From Bacteroidota bacterium (GTDB taxonomy: Bacteria > Bacteroidota > Bacteroidia > Bacteroidales > Dysgonomonadaceae), in NCBI GenBank assembly GCA_023437305.1, contig JAEZGN010000007.1:186001-250000 (forward strand): DNA of 64,000 nucleotides. The letters run 5' to 3'. The notes beneath the pieces were generated by a model. The model was not told the origin of the DNA. It did not search any database and saw nothing but the letters and a program-made list of their open reading frames with translations. Position 1 is the first letter of the stretch, and each line of letters opens with the position of its first letter. The translations under genes were made by a program, and so were the position numbers. Of this stretch, positions 1-7,614 are shown in pieces.

Positions 1-159
1 CTTTCCTGTTCCGGTTTGCGCAAGCGCAATTACATCATTGGTTTCGCCAAGCAAATATGGAATCACTTCTTCTTGCACAGGCATTGGGTTCTCATAACCC
101 ATTTCTTCGATTGCTTTGCGAATATTCGCAGCAACCCCTAACTCTTCAAATGTTTTCAT
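1..159 (-). CDS. DEAD-box RNA helicase, N-terminal fragment
   Basis: The first 53 codons of a DEAD-box ATP-dependent RNA helicase; the gene continues past the left edge. The fragment begins MKTFEELGVA, then shows a Q motif (GYENPMPVQEEVIP, near residues 21-34) and ends in motif I (AQTGTGK, Walker A), which bind adenine and the ATP phosphates. Such helicases remodel RNA in the cytoplasm, for example in ribosome assembly or mRNA decay. The ATG at 157-159 is the only reasonable start. A Bacteroidota -7 box lies upstream on the same strand. The specific paralogue cannot be told from 53 residues. Confidence 0.9.
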   Translation of the reverse strand, partial: MKTFEELGVAANIRKAIEEMGYENPMPVQEEVIPYLLGETNDVIALAQTGTGK

Positions 160-261
160 TAAAAATTTTCAAATATCTTTTGTGGTAAAAAGCCCTTCAT
201 TTTTTTGACTTACTCCCACCCCAAAATTATTCGACATAAGAGAGCCTGTCAAAAGGACGCG

Positions 262-294
262 CAAAGGTAGTAATTAGTTTTCAAGTTTTTACAA
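262..294 (-). promoter_or_regulatory. Promoter of the DEAD-box helicase
   Basis: On the minus strand a -7 box TACCTTTG (complement of 262-269) follows a TTG (complement of 292-294) after 22 bases. This fits the Bacteroidota consensus TTG...TAnnTTTG and predicts transcription starting near 256, about 97 bases before the helicase start codon. Confidence 0.55.
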
Positions 295-444
295 TAATTG
301 GGTAATAACTTTGTTTTAACTGTATTATAAAGGCTAGATAGTGATATAAATAGAAGGTCTAGATTCGATATAATTCTTTCGTATAGCCTTCTTTTTGTTG
401 TTGCGGAAACGCCTGTGCATAAATATTTAACAAAACTAAAGCCA

Positions 445-477
445 TTGTCAAATTAAAGAATAAAAATGCTATTTTTG
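445..477 (+). promoter_or_regulatory. Promoter of the FKBP isomerase gene
   Basis: TTG at 445-447 and TATTTTTG at 470-477, separated by 22 bases, match the Bacteroidota promoter pattern and predict a start near 484, about 60 bases upstream of the ATG at 544. Confidence 0.5.
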
Positions 478-543
478 TAGCTTGATGTAAAAATCACATT
501 TTCAGAAACTATAAAATCGCATATCTATTAAATTTGAAATAAT

Positions 544-1527
544 ATGAAGAAATTTTTACTTTTCTCTTTTGCTTCTTGTGTCATGCTAAGTCCAATGGCT
601 TTGTCGGCACAGAAAAAAACTTCGGCACAAAAGCAGCCTCTAAAAGCAGGTGTTGCACCGGCGAAGCCTGTTCTTAAGACAGAGATGGACTCATTGTCTT
701 ATATGTTTGGCGCCAGTCTTTACGAGCAAGGGTTGTCTATGTATCTACGCCAACTTGGAGTAGTTGCCGATACTACAGGAGTGGAGTCTGCTATGAAACG
801 TGATTCTATTTTGAACGCTAATAAGAGTAACAGATCTGAGTTTATTGCAGGGCTAAAAGCCGGATTGGACGCTCCAGAATCAAAAAATGCATATAACACA
901 GGGCTTTCGGTAGGGGGGCAAATCCTGAAACAAATGATGCCGGGACTTTTGCAGCAGATGTATGGTGAAGGGTATACAGAGAAATTTAACAATGACGCTT
1001 TTATATCGGCAATGTATACTGCTATGAGCGGCGGTACTTTTGATATAGAAAATCCGGCAGAAGCATTCAATGAAAAAATGCAGGATGCTCAAGCTAAGAT
1101 GCAGGCAAAACAAGAAGAGGCACAGAAAGCTCAGTATGCAGATCAGATAGCAGAAGGAGATAAGTTTATGGAAGAAAATAAGGCGAAGGATGGAGTTGTA
1201 ACTTTACCTAGCGGTCTGCAATATAAGGTTATTACAAATGGTACAGGTGAAAAGCCAACAGCTACGGATCGTGTGAAAGTTCATTATCACGGTACATTGA
1301 TCGATGGCACAGTGTTCGACAGTAGTGTCGAACGTGGAGAACCGGCTGTTTTTGGCGTTGGTCAGGTAATAAAAGGATGGACAGAGGCGCTGGAATTGAT
1401 GCCGGTTGGCTCTAAATGGATTCTTTATATCCCTTACGATCTTGCTTACGGAGGAAGAGATGCAGGCAAAATCAAGCCATTCTCTAATCTTATATTTGAA
1501 GTAGAGCTCCTGGATATAGAAAAATAA
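544..1527 (+). CDS. FKBP-type peptidyl-prolyl cis-trans isomerase, exported
   Basis: A 327-residue FKBP of the Mip/FkpA type, which speeds proline isomerisation during folding of exported proteins in the cell envelope. Residues 1-22 form a signal peptide ending LSAQ. Residues 45-210 are the helical FKBP_N dimerisation domain, with a Lys/Gln/Ala-rich coiled stretch at about 175-212. Residues 225-325 are the FKBP catalytic domain, with the pocket residues Tyr248, the FDSS motif at 258-261, VIKGW at 275-279 and a late Phe near 319. The length fits the family. There is no lipobox, so the protein is probably soluble in the periplasm. It is a single gene with its own promoter and a terminator 35 bases after the stop. 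Confidence 0.93.
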   Translation: MKKFLLFSFASCVMLSPMALSAQKKTSAQKQPLKAGVAPAKPVLKTEMDSLSYMFGASLYEQGLSMYLRQLGVVADTTGVESAMKRDSILNANKSNRSEFIAGLKAGLDAPESKNAYNTGLSVGGQILKQMMPGLLQQMYGEGYTEKFNNDAFISAMYTAMSGGTFDIENPAEAFNEKMQDAQAKMQAKQEEAQKAQYADQIAEGDKFMEENKAKDGVVTLPSGLQYKVITNGTGEKPTATDRVKVHYHGTLIDGTVFDSSVERGEPAVFGVGQVIKGWTEALELMPVGSKWILYIPYDLAYGGRDAGKIKPFSNLIFEVELLDIEK

Positions 1528-1561
1528 TTTCTGAGAAATGAAGTGCTAAATTAGAATATAG

Positions 1562-1594
1562 AAGGTCGCTTTGTTTAAAAGGCGACCTTTTTAC
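1562..1594 (+). terminator. Rho-independent terminator of the FKBP gene
   Basis: AAGGTCGC (1562-1569) pairs with GCGACCTT (1582-1589), followed by a run of T. The hairpin lies 35 bases after the FKBP stop codon. Confidence 0.8.
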
Positions 1595-1693
1595 ATTGTA
1601 TTCTTTTTGACGTATTTAAAGAACTCTCAGACGCACAATATTGTTTAATGTATTATAAATATTAATGATAATAACGAAACAAAACTATTAAAG

Positions 1694-2359
1694 ATGAAAA
1701 AACTGATTTCGTTTTTGATTATATCTGTTGTATTCATATCCTGTGGGATGTTCAAGACTCTTGATTTGAGTAAATTGAGAACGGGTATGACAAAAGAGCA
1801 GGTGGTGCAAGCAGTTGGCGAACCCAGCCGCATATTAGCTGTGAATAATACGCAGAATGGATATCAGGAAGTTTTGGAATACAGAACCCCGAGAAATGAG
1901 GTTTATGCTTTAGAATTTATTGATGACTATCTTGTAGGATATGAATTCTTATACGAGGATGTGGAATATATAGCACCGGCTCCTCCGATGATATTACCCG
2001 ATTATGGCAGACCTATCTATATCGATCGTCCTAGTCGTCCTAGTCGTCCAAGCAGGCCTAGTCGCCCTGAAACAGATCGTCCCGGAAACTCAAGCTCGGG
2101 CCGTCCTAGCCGTCCCGGAGAAGCAACTCGTCCCGGAAATTCCAGTTCGGGTAGGCCCGGTACGCCTAATGAGCTTACAAGGCCTGAGCGTCCATCAAAC
2201 GAGCGTCCATCCAATGAGCGTCCGGCAGCAAGACCAACCGAAAGTACTCGTCCGTCTACTAGCGGAAGACCAACCGGCACAAACGATAAGAGTAGTGGAA
2301 GAAGTGCAGAGAAAAAAACAGAAGAGAGTGGCTCTTCAAGCGCAACAAGAGAAAGATAA
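1694..2359 (+). CDS. Lipoprotein with SmpA/BamE-like domain and Arg-Pro-Ser repeat tail
   Basis: This 221-residue lipoprotein has an SPII signal ending at Cys17 (VFISC). Residues 25-90 (LRTGMTKEQVVQAVGEP, then a strand-rich stretch) resemble the SmpA/OmlA/BamE fold: the TGMTKEQVVQAVGEPS phrase is typical, and BamE-like domains usually bind other envelope proteins. From about residue 105 the protein becomes low complexity, with tandem RPS units (RPSRPSRPSRPSRP) and further RPGNSSSGRP and RPSNERP units up to the end; this part is strongly basic and probably disordered. The repeats are encoded by CGTCCTAGT-like codons and create long spurious open frames on both strands. It is transcribed alone and shares a bidirectional terminator with convergent yidC. 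Its function is unknown. Confidence 0.75.
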   Translation: MKKLISFLIISVVFISCGMFKTLDLSKLRTGMTKEQVVQAVGEPSRILAVNNTQNGYQEVLEYRTPRNEVYALEFIDDYLVGYEFLYEDVEYIAPAPPMILPDYGRPIYIDRPSRPSRPSRPSRPETDRPGNSSSGRPSRPGEATRPGNSSSGRPGTPNELTRPERPSNERPSNERPAARPTESTRPSTSGRPTGTNDKSSGRSAEKKTEESGSSSATRER

Positions 2360-2381
2360 TCTAAAGATTTTGGATACAAAT

Positions 2382-2420
2382 AAAAAGAGACTGATTCTGT
2401 ATAGGAATCAGTCTCTTTTT
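2382..2420. terminator. Bidirectional terminator between the lipoprotein gene and yidC
   Basis: A perfect 16-bp stem (2382-2397 with 2405-2420) with a 7-base loop has A-rich and T-rich flanks, so it can end transcription from both convergent genes. Confidence 0.9.
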
Positions 2421-2437
2421 ATTTAGTGGTGATTATA

Positions 2438-4390
2438 TTATCGTTTCTTTTTTGTACTGTTCGATTTGTTTCTCTCATTCAGTTGTTGCTGTTGTATACG
2501 TTGAGCCTCTGCCAGACGTGCCATAAAGCCAGATTTCTTTTTTGGCTTAGCTTTGTTTGCTTCCAACTTAGCTAATACTTTTTCTTCGTTGATAATGTAA
2601 CGGAAAGCAATAGTAAGCAATATTGTAATCAATAATGAAAGGAAGTAATAGTATGTAAGTCCTGACGGGTAGTCATTTAACATAAACAAGAATATAAGCG
2701 GCATCAGATACATCATCCATTTCATACCCGGCATCTGCTGTTGTCCGGTGTTGGTCATCTCCATATTGAATTTTGTATAGACAATATTCGTAATGGTCAT
2801 CAGAATACAGAACAAACTAATATGGGTTCCAATCAATGGGATATGATTTTTCCATTCAAAGATGGCATCATAAGTCGATAAGTCGGTAGCCCACAAGAAG
2901 CTTTGTTGACGCAGCTCTATCGCATTAGGGAAGAACGAGAACAAGGCGATCAATATAGGCATCTGAAGCAGCATCGGTACGCAACCACTCATTGGGTTGA
3001 CCCCCGCCTTGCTGTAGAGTGCCATTGTAGCCTGTTGTTTTTCCATTGCTTGTTCCTGCTTCGGATACTTTTCGTTTATTTCTTCTACCTGAGGGCGTAA
3101 AACACGCATTTTGGCAGAAGACATAAATGACTTGTATGTCAGAGGAGAAATGACTAATTTAACAATAATAGTAAGGAGTAAGATAACAATACCCATAGAC
3201 AGTCCGGTATTGCTCAATAAATTAAATATAGGAACTATAAAGTATTGATTTACCCAACGGAATAAAGTCCAACCCAGTGGAACGAGTTTGTCAAGATCAA
3301 GTTCTTTGTTTGCATCTTTAACATTACTGTCATAGTTCTTCAACAAAGAGTAAGACATTGGTCCTAGGTAGTAAGAGAATCCTGCTGTGATGCTCTCAGC
3401 TGCTGCTCCCGGTTTTGCAGGTACATATAGTGTTGCTTCAAAGCTTTTTAGGTACTCGCTGTTTTCATCCGTTTGCAAAACTTTCGAGTTAAGGAGAGCC
3501 GTTTCTATTTTGTCGTCAGCAATTAGAATTGGAGCAAAGAACTGATTTTTGAAGGCGATCCATTTTGCAGGCTCTTTAACCTCTACTTCTTCATTTTTAT
3601 CGCTGCTCATTTCCTTTACATCGCCACCCACATATTTGTAAGTGAGGTGAGAATAACGCTGTTCGTTTTTCACGCTTTTCTCTTGTCTGCGCATTCTCTG
3701 CGACCACTTCATCTCGAATACATCGCTATAGGTACGGGCTAACATCGGCTGCATGCCTACCATATTGATGTCATATTTCATCATGTAGTCGTCATCAGCT
3801 AGTTTGTACACAAAATCGATATACTGGCTGTCTGAGTATGCATAGCGCATGATCAGTGAATTGTCTCCTTCTTTCTGTATAGGAGTAAATATCAGTTTGC
3901 CTGTACTCAAAACCTTCTGCTGCTTGTTTGTTAGCAATAAGGTAAAGTCGGCATCATTGTTGAACAGGTAAAGCGAGTCGGTATTCTTCTTATCCTCTCT
4001 GTTGTAGCTCATGTAGTCCTTGAGCTGAACTCGAACCATCTTTCCCCCTTTGGTAGAAAATGTAGCTTTTAGTTTGCTATTTTCAAGGGTTATGAATTGT
4101 TCCGGTTTTTGTTCTGCGGATGGAAGCGAGTCTGTAACTGATACAGTAGAGTCGCTTTGCTGAGCCGAAGCACTGAAGAAATCGTCAATCTTCTCAGTCT
4201 TTTTTTCAACTACAGAGGTGTCTATTTTATTTTCTTGCTCACGTTGCAGAGTTTGAGCATATTCGATAGAATCTTTTATGCGTTGTTGTTTCTGGCGTTC
4301 GATGTCTTCCGACGAAGGCCTACTCAATAATGTGAATCCAATAATTACGGCTGCGATCAGGATAAACCCGGTAATCGTATTCTTGTCCAT
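2438..4390 (-). CDS. yidC: Membrane protein insertase YidC
   Basis: YidC/Oxa1/Alb3 insertase of 650 residues, which inserts and folds inner-membrane proteins with or without SecYEG. One membrane helix sits at residues 5-22 (TGFILIAAVIIGFTLL), followed by the large periplasmic beta-sandwich domain of the Gram-negative type at about 85-370. The conserved insertase core begins near 385 (SNTGLSMGIVILLLTIIVKLVISP) and includes the helical cytoplasmic hairpin with MRVLRPQVEEINEKY. The last residues are Lys/Arg-rich (KSNSTKKKR), as expected for ribosome contact. The ATG start at 4388-4390 is clear. The pyrG stop lies 26 bases upstream on the same strand, so the two genes are probably cotranscribed, an order common in Bacteroidales. 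Confidence 0.97.
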   Translation of the reverse strand: MDKNTITGFILIAAVIIGFTLLSRPSSEDIERQKQQRIKDSIEYAQTLQREQENKIDTSVVEKKTEKIDDFFSASAQQSDSTVSVTDSLPSAEQKPEQFITLENSKLKATFSTKGGKMVRVQLKDYMSYNREDKKNTDSLYLFNNDADFTLLLTNKQQKVLSTGKLIFTPIQKEGDNSLIMRYAYSDSQYIDFVYKLADDDYMMKYDINMVGMQPMLARTYSDVFEMKWSQRMRRQEKSVKNEQRYSHLTYKYVGGDVKEMSSDKNEEVEVKEPAKWIAFKNQFFAPILIADDKIETALLNSKVLQTDENSEYLKSFEATLYVPAKPGAAAESITAGFSYYLGPMSYSLLKNYDSNVKDANKELDLDKLVPLGWTLFRWVNQYFIVPIFNLLSNTGLSMGIVILLLTIIVKLVISPLTYKSFMSSAKMRVLRPQVEEINEKYPKQEQAMEKQQATMALYSKAGVNPMSGCVPMLLQMPILIALFSFFPNAIELRQQSFLWATDLSTYDAIFEWKNHIPLIGTHISLFCILMTITNIVYTKFNMEMTNTGQQQMPGMKWMMYLMPLIFLFMLNDYPSGLTYYYFLSLLITILLTIAFRYIINEEKVLAKLEANKAKPKKKSGFMARLAEAQRIQQQQLNERNKSNSTKKKR

Positions 4391-4416
4391 TTATAATTAT
4401 ATGTTTTATTCCTTTC

Positions 4417-6030
4417 TTATTTTTTTTCTTTATTATCTACAACAGCTTTTATAAAGCTTAAAAACAATGGATTGGGAGAAACAACAGTGCTATTATACTC
4501 CGGATGGAATTGTACGCCTAAGTACCATTTTTTTCCGGGAACTTCTACCACTTCCACAAGATCCATTTCCGGATTGATTCCTGTGCATTTCATTCCATTC
4601 TTTTCAAAGTCTTCTCTGAAATCGTTATTGAATTCAAAGCGATGGCGATGACGTTCTTCTATCATCTTTTTGCCATAGGCTTTGTATACAAGAGAACCTT
4701 TTTCTAATTCACATTTATACGCCCCCAGTCGCATTGTGCCACCCATGTTGGTGATGTTCTTTTGCTCTTCCATCAGGTCTATCACCTTAAATGGAGTATG
4801 AGTATTCATCTCGGTAGAATTGGCTTCTTCCAGTCCCAGCACGTTGCGAGCGAATTCAACAACCATACATTGCATACCTAAACAAACTCCAAATGTAGGA
4901 ACGTCATGTTCGCGGGCATATTTTAATGCATGGATTTTACCTTCCATCCCTCTTTGTCCAAATCCCGGAGCAATAAGTATGCCATCCATCGATGACAGTG
5001 TTTTCTCTATATTCTCTTCGGTCAGTTTGTCAGATAGTATGAAGTGGAGGTCGAGTTTGTGCTCGTTGTATGTTGCCGCTTGCAACAACGATTCGTTGAT
5101 AGATTTGTATGCATCGGGTAGCTCAACATACTTACCTACCAGTCCTATTTTGATTGTATTTTTGGCATGTTTTTTCTTATTTAAGAAGTCGCGCCAAGAT
5201 TGCATTTCAGGTTTTTCTCCTATTGGCATTCCCAATTTACGAAGAACTATTTCGTCCATATTCTGTTCCTGCATCTTGAGAGGAACTTCGTAGATGGTAG
5301 ATACATCGACAGACTGCACCACAGCATCTACTTCTACATTACAAAATAGGGCAACCTTACGCAATATATCTTTATTCAAGGGATGCTCGGTGCGCAAAAC
5401 AAGCATGTCGGGCTGTACTCCTTCCGACTGTAATTGTTTTACAGAGTGCTGTGTCGGTTTTGTTTTCACCTCTTTTGCTGCTGCGATATAAGGAACATAA
5501 GTAAGGTGTACACACAGGCAGTTTTTGCCTAGTTCCCAACGCAACTGGCGTACACTCTCGATAAAAGGAAGTGACTCTATATCACCTACTGTACCGCCAA
5601 TTTCGGTAATAACAAAATCATAATTGTATTTTGTGCCCAACATTTTGATGTTGCGCTTAATCTCATCTGTGATATGAGGTACAATCTGAACAGTTTTACC
5701 CAGATAATCACCTTTTCTTTCTTTGTTGATCACATTCTGATAGATGCGTCCTGTGGTGATGTTGTTATCTTTATGTGTAGGCTGATTCAGAAACCTTTCA
5801 TAGTGTCCCAAATCGAGATCGGCTTCATGTCCGTCAACGGTTACATAGCATTCGCCATGCTCGTAAGGGTTTAGTGTGCCGGGGTCGATGTTGATGTAGG
5901 GGTCTAATTTCTGGATAGTTACTTTATAACCTCTGGCTTGTAGTAGTTTACCTAGTGAGGATGCTATAATACCTTTACCTAAGGAAGATATGACTCCTCC
6001 TGTAACAAATATATACTTCGTATTAGCCAC
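4417..6030 (-). CDS. pyrG: CTP synthase
   Basis: CTP synthase (EC 6.3.4.2), 537 residues, making CTP from UTP, ATP and glutamine as the last step of pyrimidine nucleotide synthesis. The N-terminal amidoligase domain (1-270) begins with the P-loop SSLGKG at 15-20 and contains the metal-binding EIGGTVGD at 143-150. The C-terminal class I glutaminase domain has the nucleophile Cys383 in GVCLGMQ and the HPE motif at 509-511. The start codon is GTG (complement of 6028-6030); no in-frame ATG lies close by and the family always begins with a short extension before TKYIFVTGG. A -7 box (TACTTTTG, complement of 6071-6078) lies 40 bases upstream. It heads a likely pyrG-yidC operon. Confidence 0.98.
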   Translation of the reverse strand: MANTKYIFVTGGVISSLGKGIIASSLGKLLQARGYKVTIQKLDPYINIDPGTLNPYEHGECYVTVDGHEADLDLGHYERFLNQPTHKDNNITTGRIYQNVINKERKGDYLGKTVQIVPHITDEIKRNIKMLGTKYNYDFVITEIGGTVGDIESLPFIESVRQLRWELGKNCLCVHLTYVPYIAAAKEVKTKPTQHSVKQLQSEGVQPDMLVLRTEHPLNKDILRKVALFCNVEVDAVVQSVDVSTIYEVPLKMQEQNMDEIVLRKLGMPIGEKPEMQSWRDFLNKKKHAKNTIKIGLVGKYVELPDAYKSINESLLQAATYNEHKLDLHFILSDKLTEENIEKTLSSMDGILIAPGFGQRGMEGKIHALKYAREHDVPTFGVCLGMQCMVVEFARNVLGLEEANSTEMNTHTPFKVIDLMEEQKNITNMGGTMRLGAYKCELEKGSLVYKAYGKKMIEERHRHRFEFNNDFREDFEKNGMKCTGINPEMDLVEVVEVPGKKWYLGVQFHPEYNSTVVSPNPLFLSFIKAVVDNKEKK

Positions 6031-6283
6031 GACTTTACGTTTTATTTTTTTAGACTCTAAAAAGAAAGGACAAAAGTAAGAAAAATATTTGGATACTCAT
6101 TGCAAAATAAGAGCAGTCGAATCCTTAAAATGAAAATAATTATTAAAGAATTTCTCTCTTTGGTTTTGACTTGCAGTCTATTAGGAGAAATGAAAAATGC
6201 CTAAAGTATAAACAGGTAATATTGAATAGCTTTTTTGAGGGTATGGTTGAAGAGTAAAATATCTTTATTCCATACATTCCTTG

Positions 6284-6291
6284 TATATTTG
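6284..6291 (+). promoter_or_regulatory. -7 box directly upstream of the FAD oxidoreductase
   Basis: TATATTTG at 6284-6291 matches the Bacteroidota -7 box, but I see no TTG at the expected distance. It would start the RNA near 6298, only about 7 bases before the ATG at 6305, so the mRNA may be nearly leaderless, or the true start is the ATG at 6314. Confidence 0.45.
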
Positions 6292-6304
6292 TATAGAGTA
6301 AAAA

Positions 6305-7519
6305 ATGAAGAGCATGAGCCAAAAAGTATATGATTGCATCGTTGTAGGAGGAGGGATAAGTGGGGTTACTTTTGCGCACTATCTGAAAAAAGAAGGTAAA
6401 GCCGTACTGGTCTTGGAGAAAAATAGAAATACCGGAGGGCAATTACAAACAGGGCATCTTTCTGCCCAACCCGACTTCTGGTACGAGCTTGGCTCTCATA
6501 CATGCTACAATTCATATACCAGTCTGTTGTCTATCGTAAAAGAAATGCGAAGAACAGACATAATAGTACCTCTCGGAAAATTTAGCTATGTGCTCTATGC
6601 TTCGGGTAAGATAAAAAGTATTATGTCGGAAGTATCTAAGTTCTCATGTTTGCTTCACTTTCCGAAGTATTTCTTTTCAGACAAAGCCGGGAAAACTACC
6701 CGCGAATATTTTCGTCCTATCGTAGGGGCTTCTAATTATGACCGATTGTTTACGAATGCATTCAAAGCTGTGATCTGTCAACCGGCGGATGATTATCCTG
6801 CGGAAATATTTCTTAAAAAGAGAGACAAAAGAGAAAAGGAAATTTCTCGACGCTTTACATTCAAAGGTGGCTTATCGTCCTTTATCAATGCAGTAGTAGA
6901 GAGCGGAGGTCTTGAAGTCAATACTTTAAGTGAAGTGATTGATATAAAGAAAGAAGGCGATGTCTTTTTGCTTTCAACAGCAAGCGGGCAAATCTTTTAT
7001 GCACGAAATATTGCTATGGCGGCAAATCCGAAAGTGAGTTCTAGTCTGCTGAAGGATATAGAACCGGAGTTAGCCGGACTGTTATCCTCTATCCCGATAT
7101 TCGATTCCGAATCTTTGAACATTACCATAAAGAAAGATAAAATAGAGCTGAAAGAAATAGCAGGTATTATTCCTTTGTCAGACGATTTCCTGTCGGCAGT
7201 ATCCAGAGATCTGATAGAGAATAACGAATATAGAAGCTTTACTTTTCACTTTGAGAAAGGCAAAAAATCAGAGAAAGAAAAGCTGGAGCTAATATGCAAT
7301 GTATTGAATATTCAACAATCCGATATAATAGAGACTTCATTCATAGAGCATAGTTTGCCTGCAATGCGATTAGAGCATTTGCATATGGATGAGAAAGTAC
7401 AGGCTATGCGAAAGAACGATAGTGTTTATCTGCTGGGCAATTACTACTACGGTTTGTCTTTGGAGGATTGTGTGAACAGGTCTAAGAAAGAGTTCGAGAG
7501 ATTTAAGAGCAACTTGTAA
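6305..7519 (+). CDS. FAD-dependent amine oxidase/protoporphyrinogen oxidase-like protein
   Basis: A 404-residue flavoprotein of the NAD(P)-binding-8/amine oxidase fold. The FAD-binding Rossmann motif GGGISG lies at 15-20 and is followed by the strand-ending acidic residue in VLEKNRNTGGQ. The remainder shows the usual mixed substrate domain; near the end, VYLLGNYYYGLSLEDCV matches the second FAD-contact region of this superfamily (G-x-Y-x-G-x-S-x-x-D). Members include protoporphyrinogen oxidases, phytoene desaturases and amine oxidases; the substrate is not visible here. It is a single gene between divergent pyrG and convergent GH92, with a large palindrome after its stop. A second in-frame ATG at 6314 (MSQKVYD) is an equally good start. 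There is no signal peptide, so it is cytoplasmic or membrane-peripheral. Confidence 0.75.
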   Translation: MKSMSQKVYDCIVVGGGISGVTFAHYLKKEGKAVLVLEKNRNTGGQLQTGHLSAQPDFWYELGSHTCYNSYTSLLSIVKEMRRTDIIVPLGKFSYVLYASGKIKSIMSEVSKFSCLLHFPKYFFSDKAGKTTREYFRPIVGASNYDRLFTNAFKAVICQPADDYPAEIFLKKRDKREKEISRRFTFKGGLSSFINAVVESGGLEVNTLSEVIDIKKEGDVFLLSTASGQIFYARNIAMAANPKVSSSLLKDIEPELAGLLSSIPIFDSESLNITIKKDKIELKEIAGIIPLSDDFLSAVSRDLIENNEYRSFTFHFEKGKKSEKEKLELICNVLNIQQSDIIETSFIEHSLPAMRLEHLHMDEKVQAMRKNDSVYLLGNYYYGLSLEDCVNRSKKEFERFKSNL

Positions 7520-7523
7520 TTAT

Positions 7524-7606
7524 TTGTCATTCTGAGTGAAACGAAGAATCTCGTGTATAAGAAGAATGGGATTCTTCGTTTCACTCATATTCACTCAGAA
7601 TGACAA
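7524..7606. repeat. Interrupted palindromic repeat, family A copy 1
   Basis: The left arm at 7524-7550 contains GTCATTCTGAGTGAAACG and the right arm at 7570-7606 is its reverse complement, interrupted by a 10-base partial duplication (TATTCACTCA, near 7588-7597). It sits exactly between two convergent genes and could serve both as a terminator. A related copy lies at 9889-9965, on the other side of the GH92 gene. Confidence 0.85.
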
Positions 7607-7614
7607 GAGTAAGT

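Larger units (their letters stand above)
160..543. other. Intergenic region with divergent promoters and a hairpin
   Basis: No protein gene is seen in these 384 bases. They hold the promoter of the helicase (minus strand, 262-294), the promoter of the FKBP gene (plus strand, 445-477), and between them an isolated plus-strand -7 box (TAACTTTG, 306-313) followed by an imperfect hairpin (352-361 with 384-392) that ends in a short T run. The last two together could define a small RNA, described in the findings. Confidence 0.5.

Noticed and set aside
2004..2426. Open frames on both strands over the Arg-Pro-Ser repeats
   Set aside because: They arise from the repetitive CGTCC codons of the lipoprotein gene. 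Their products (Val/Gln/Arg or Gly/Leu/Arg runs) are low complexity and resemble no protein.
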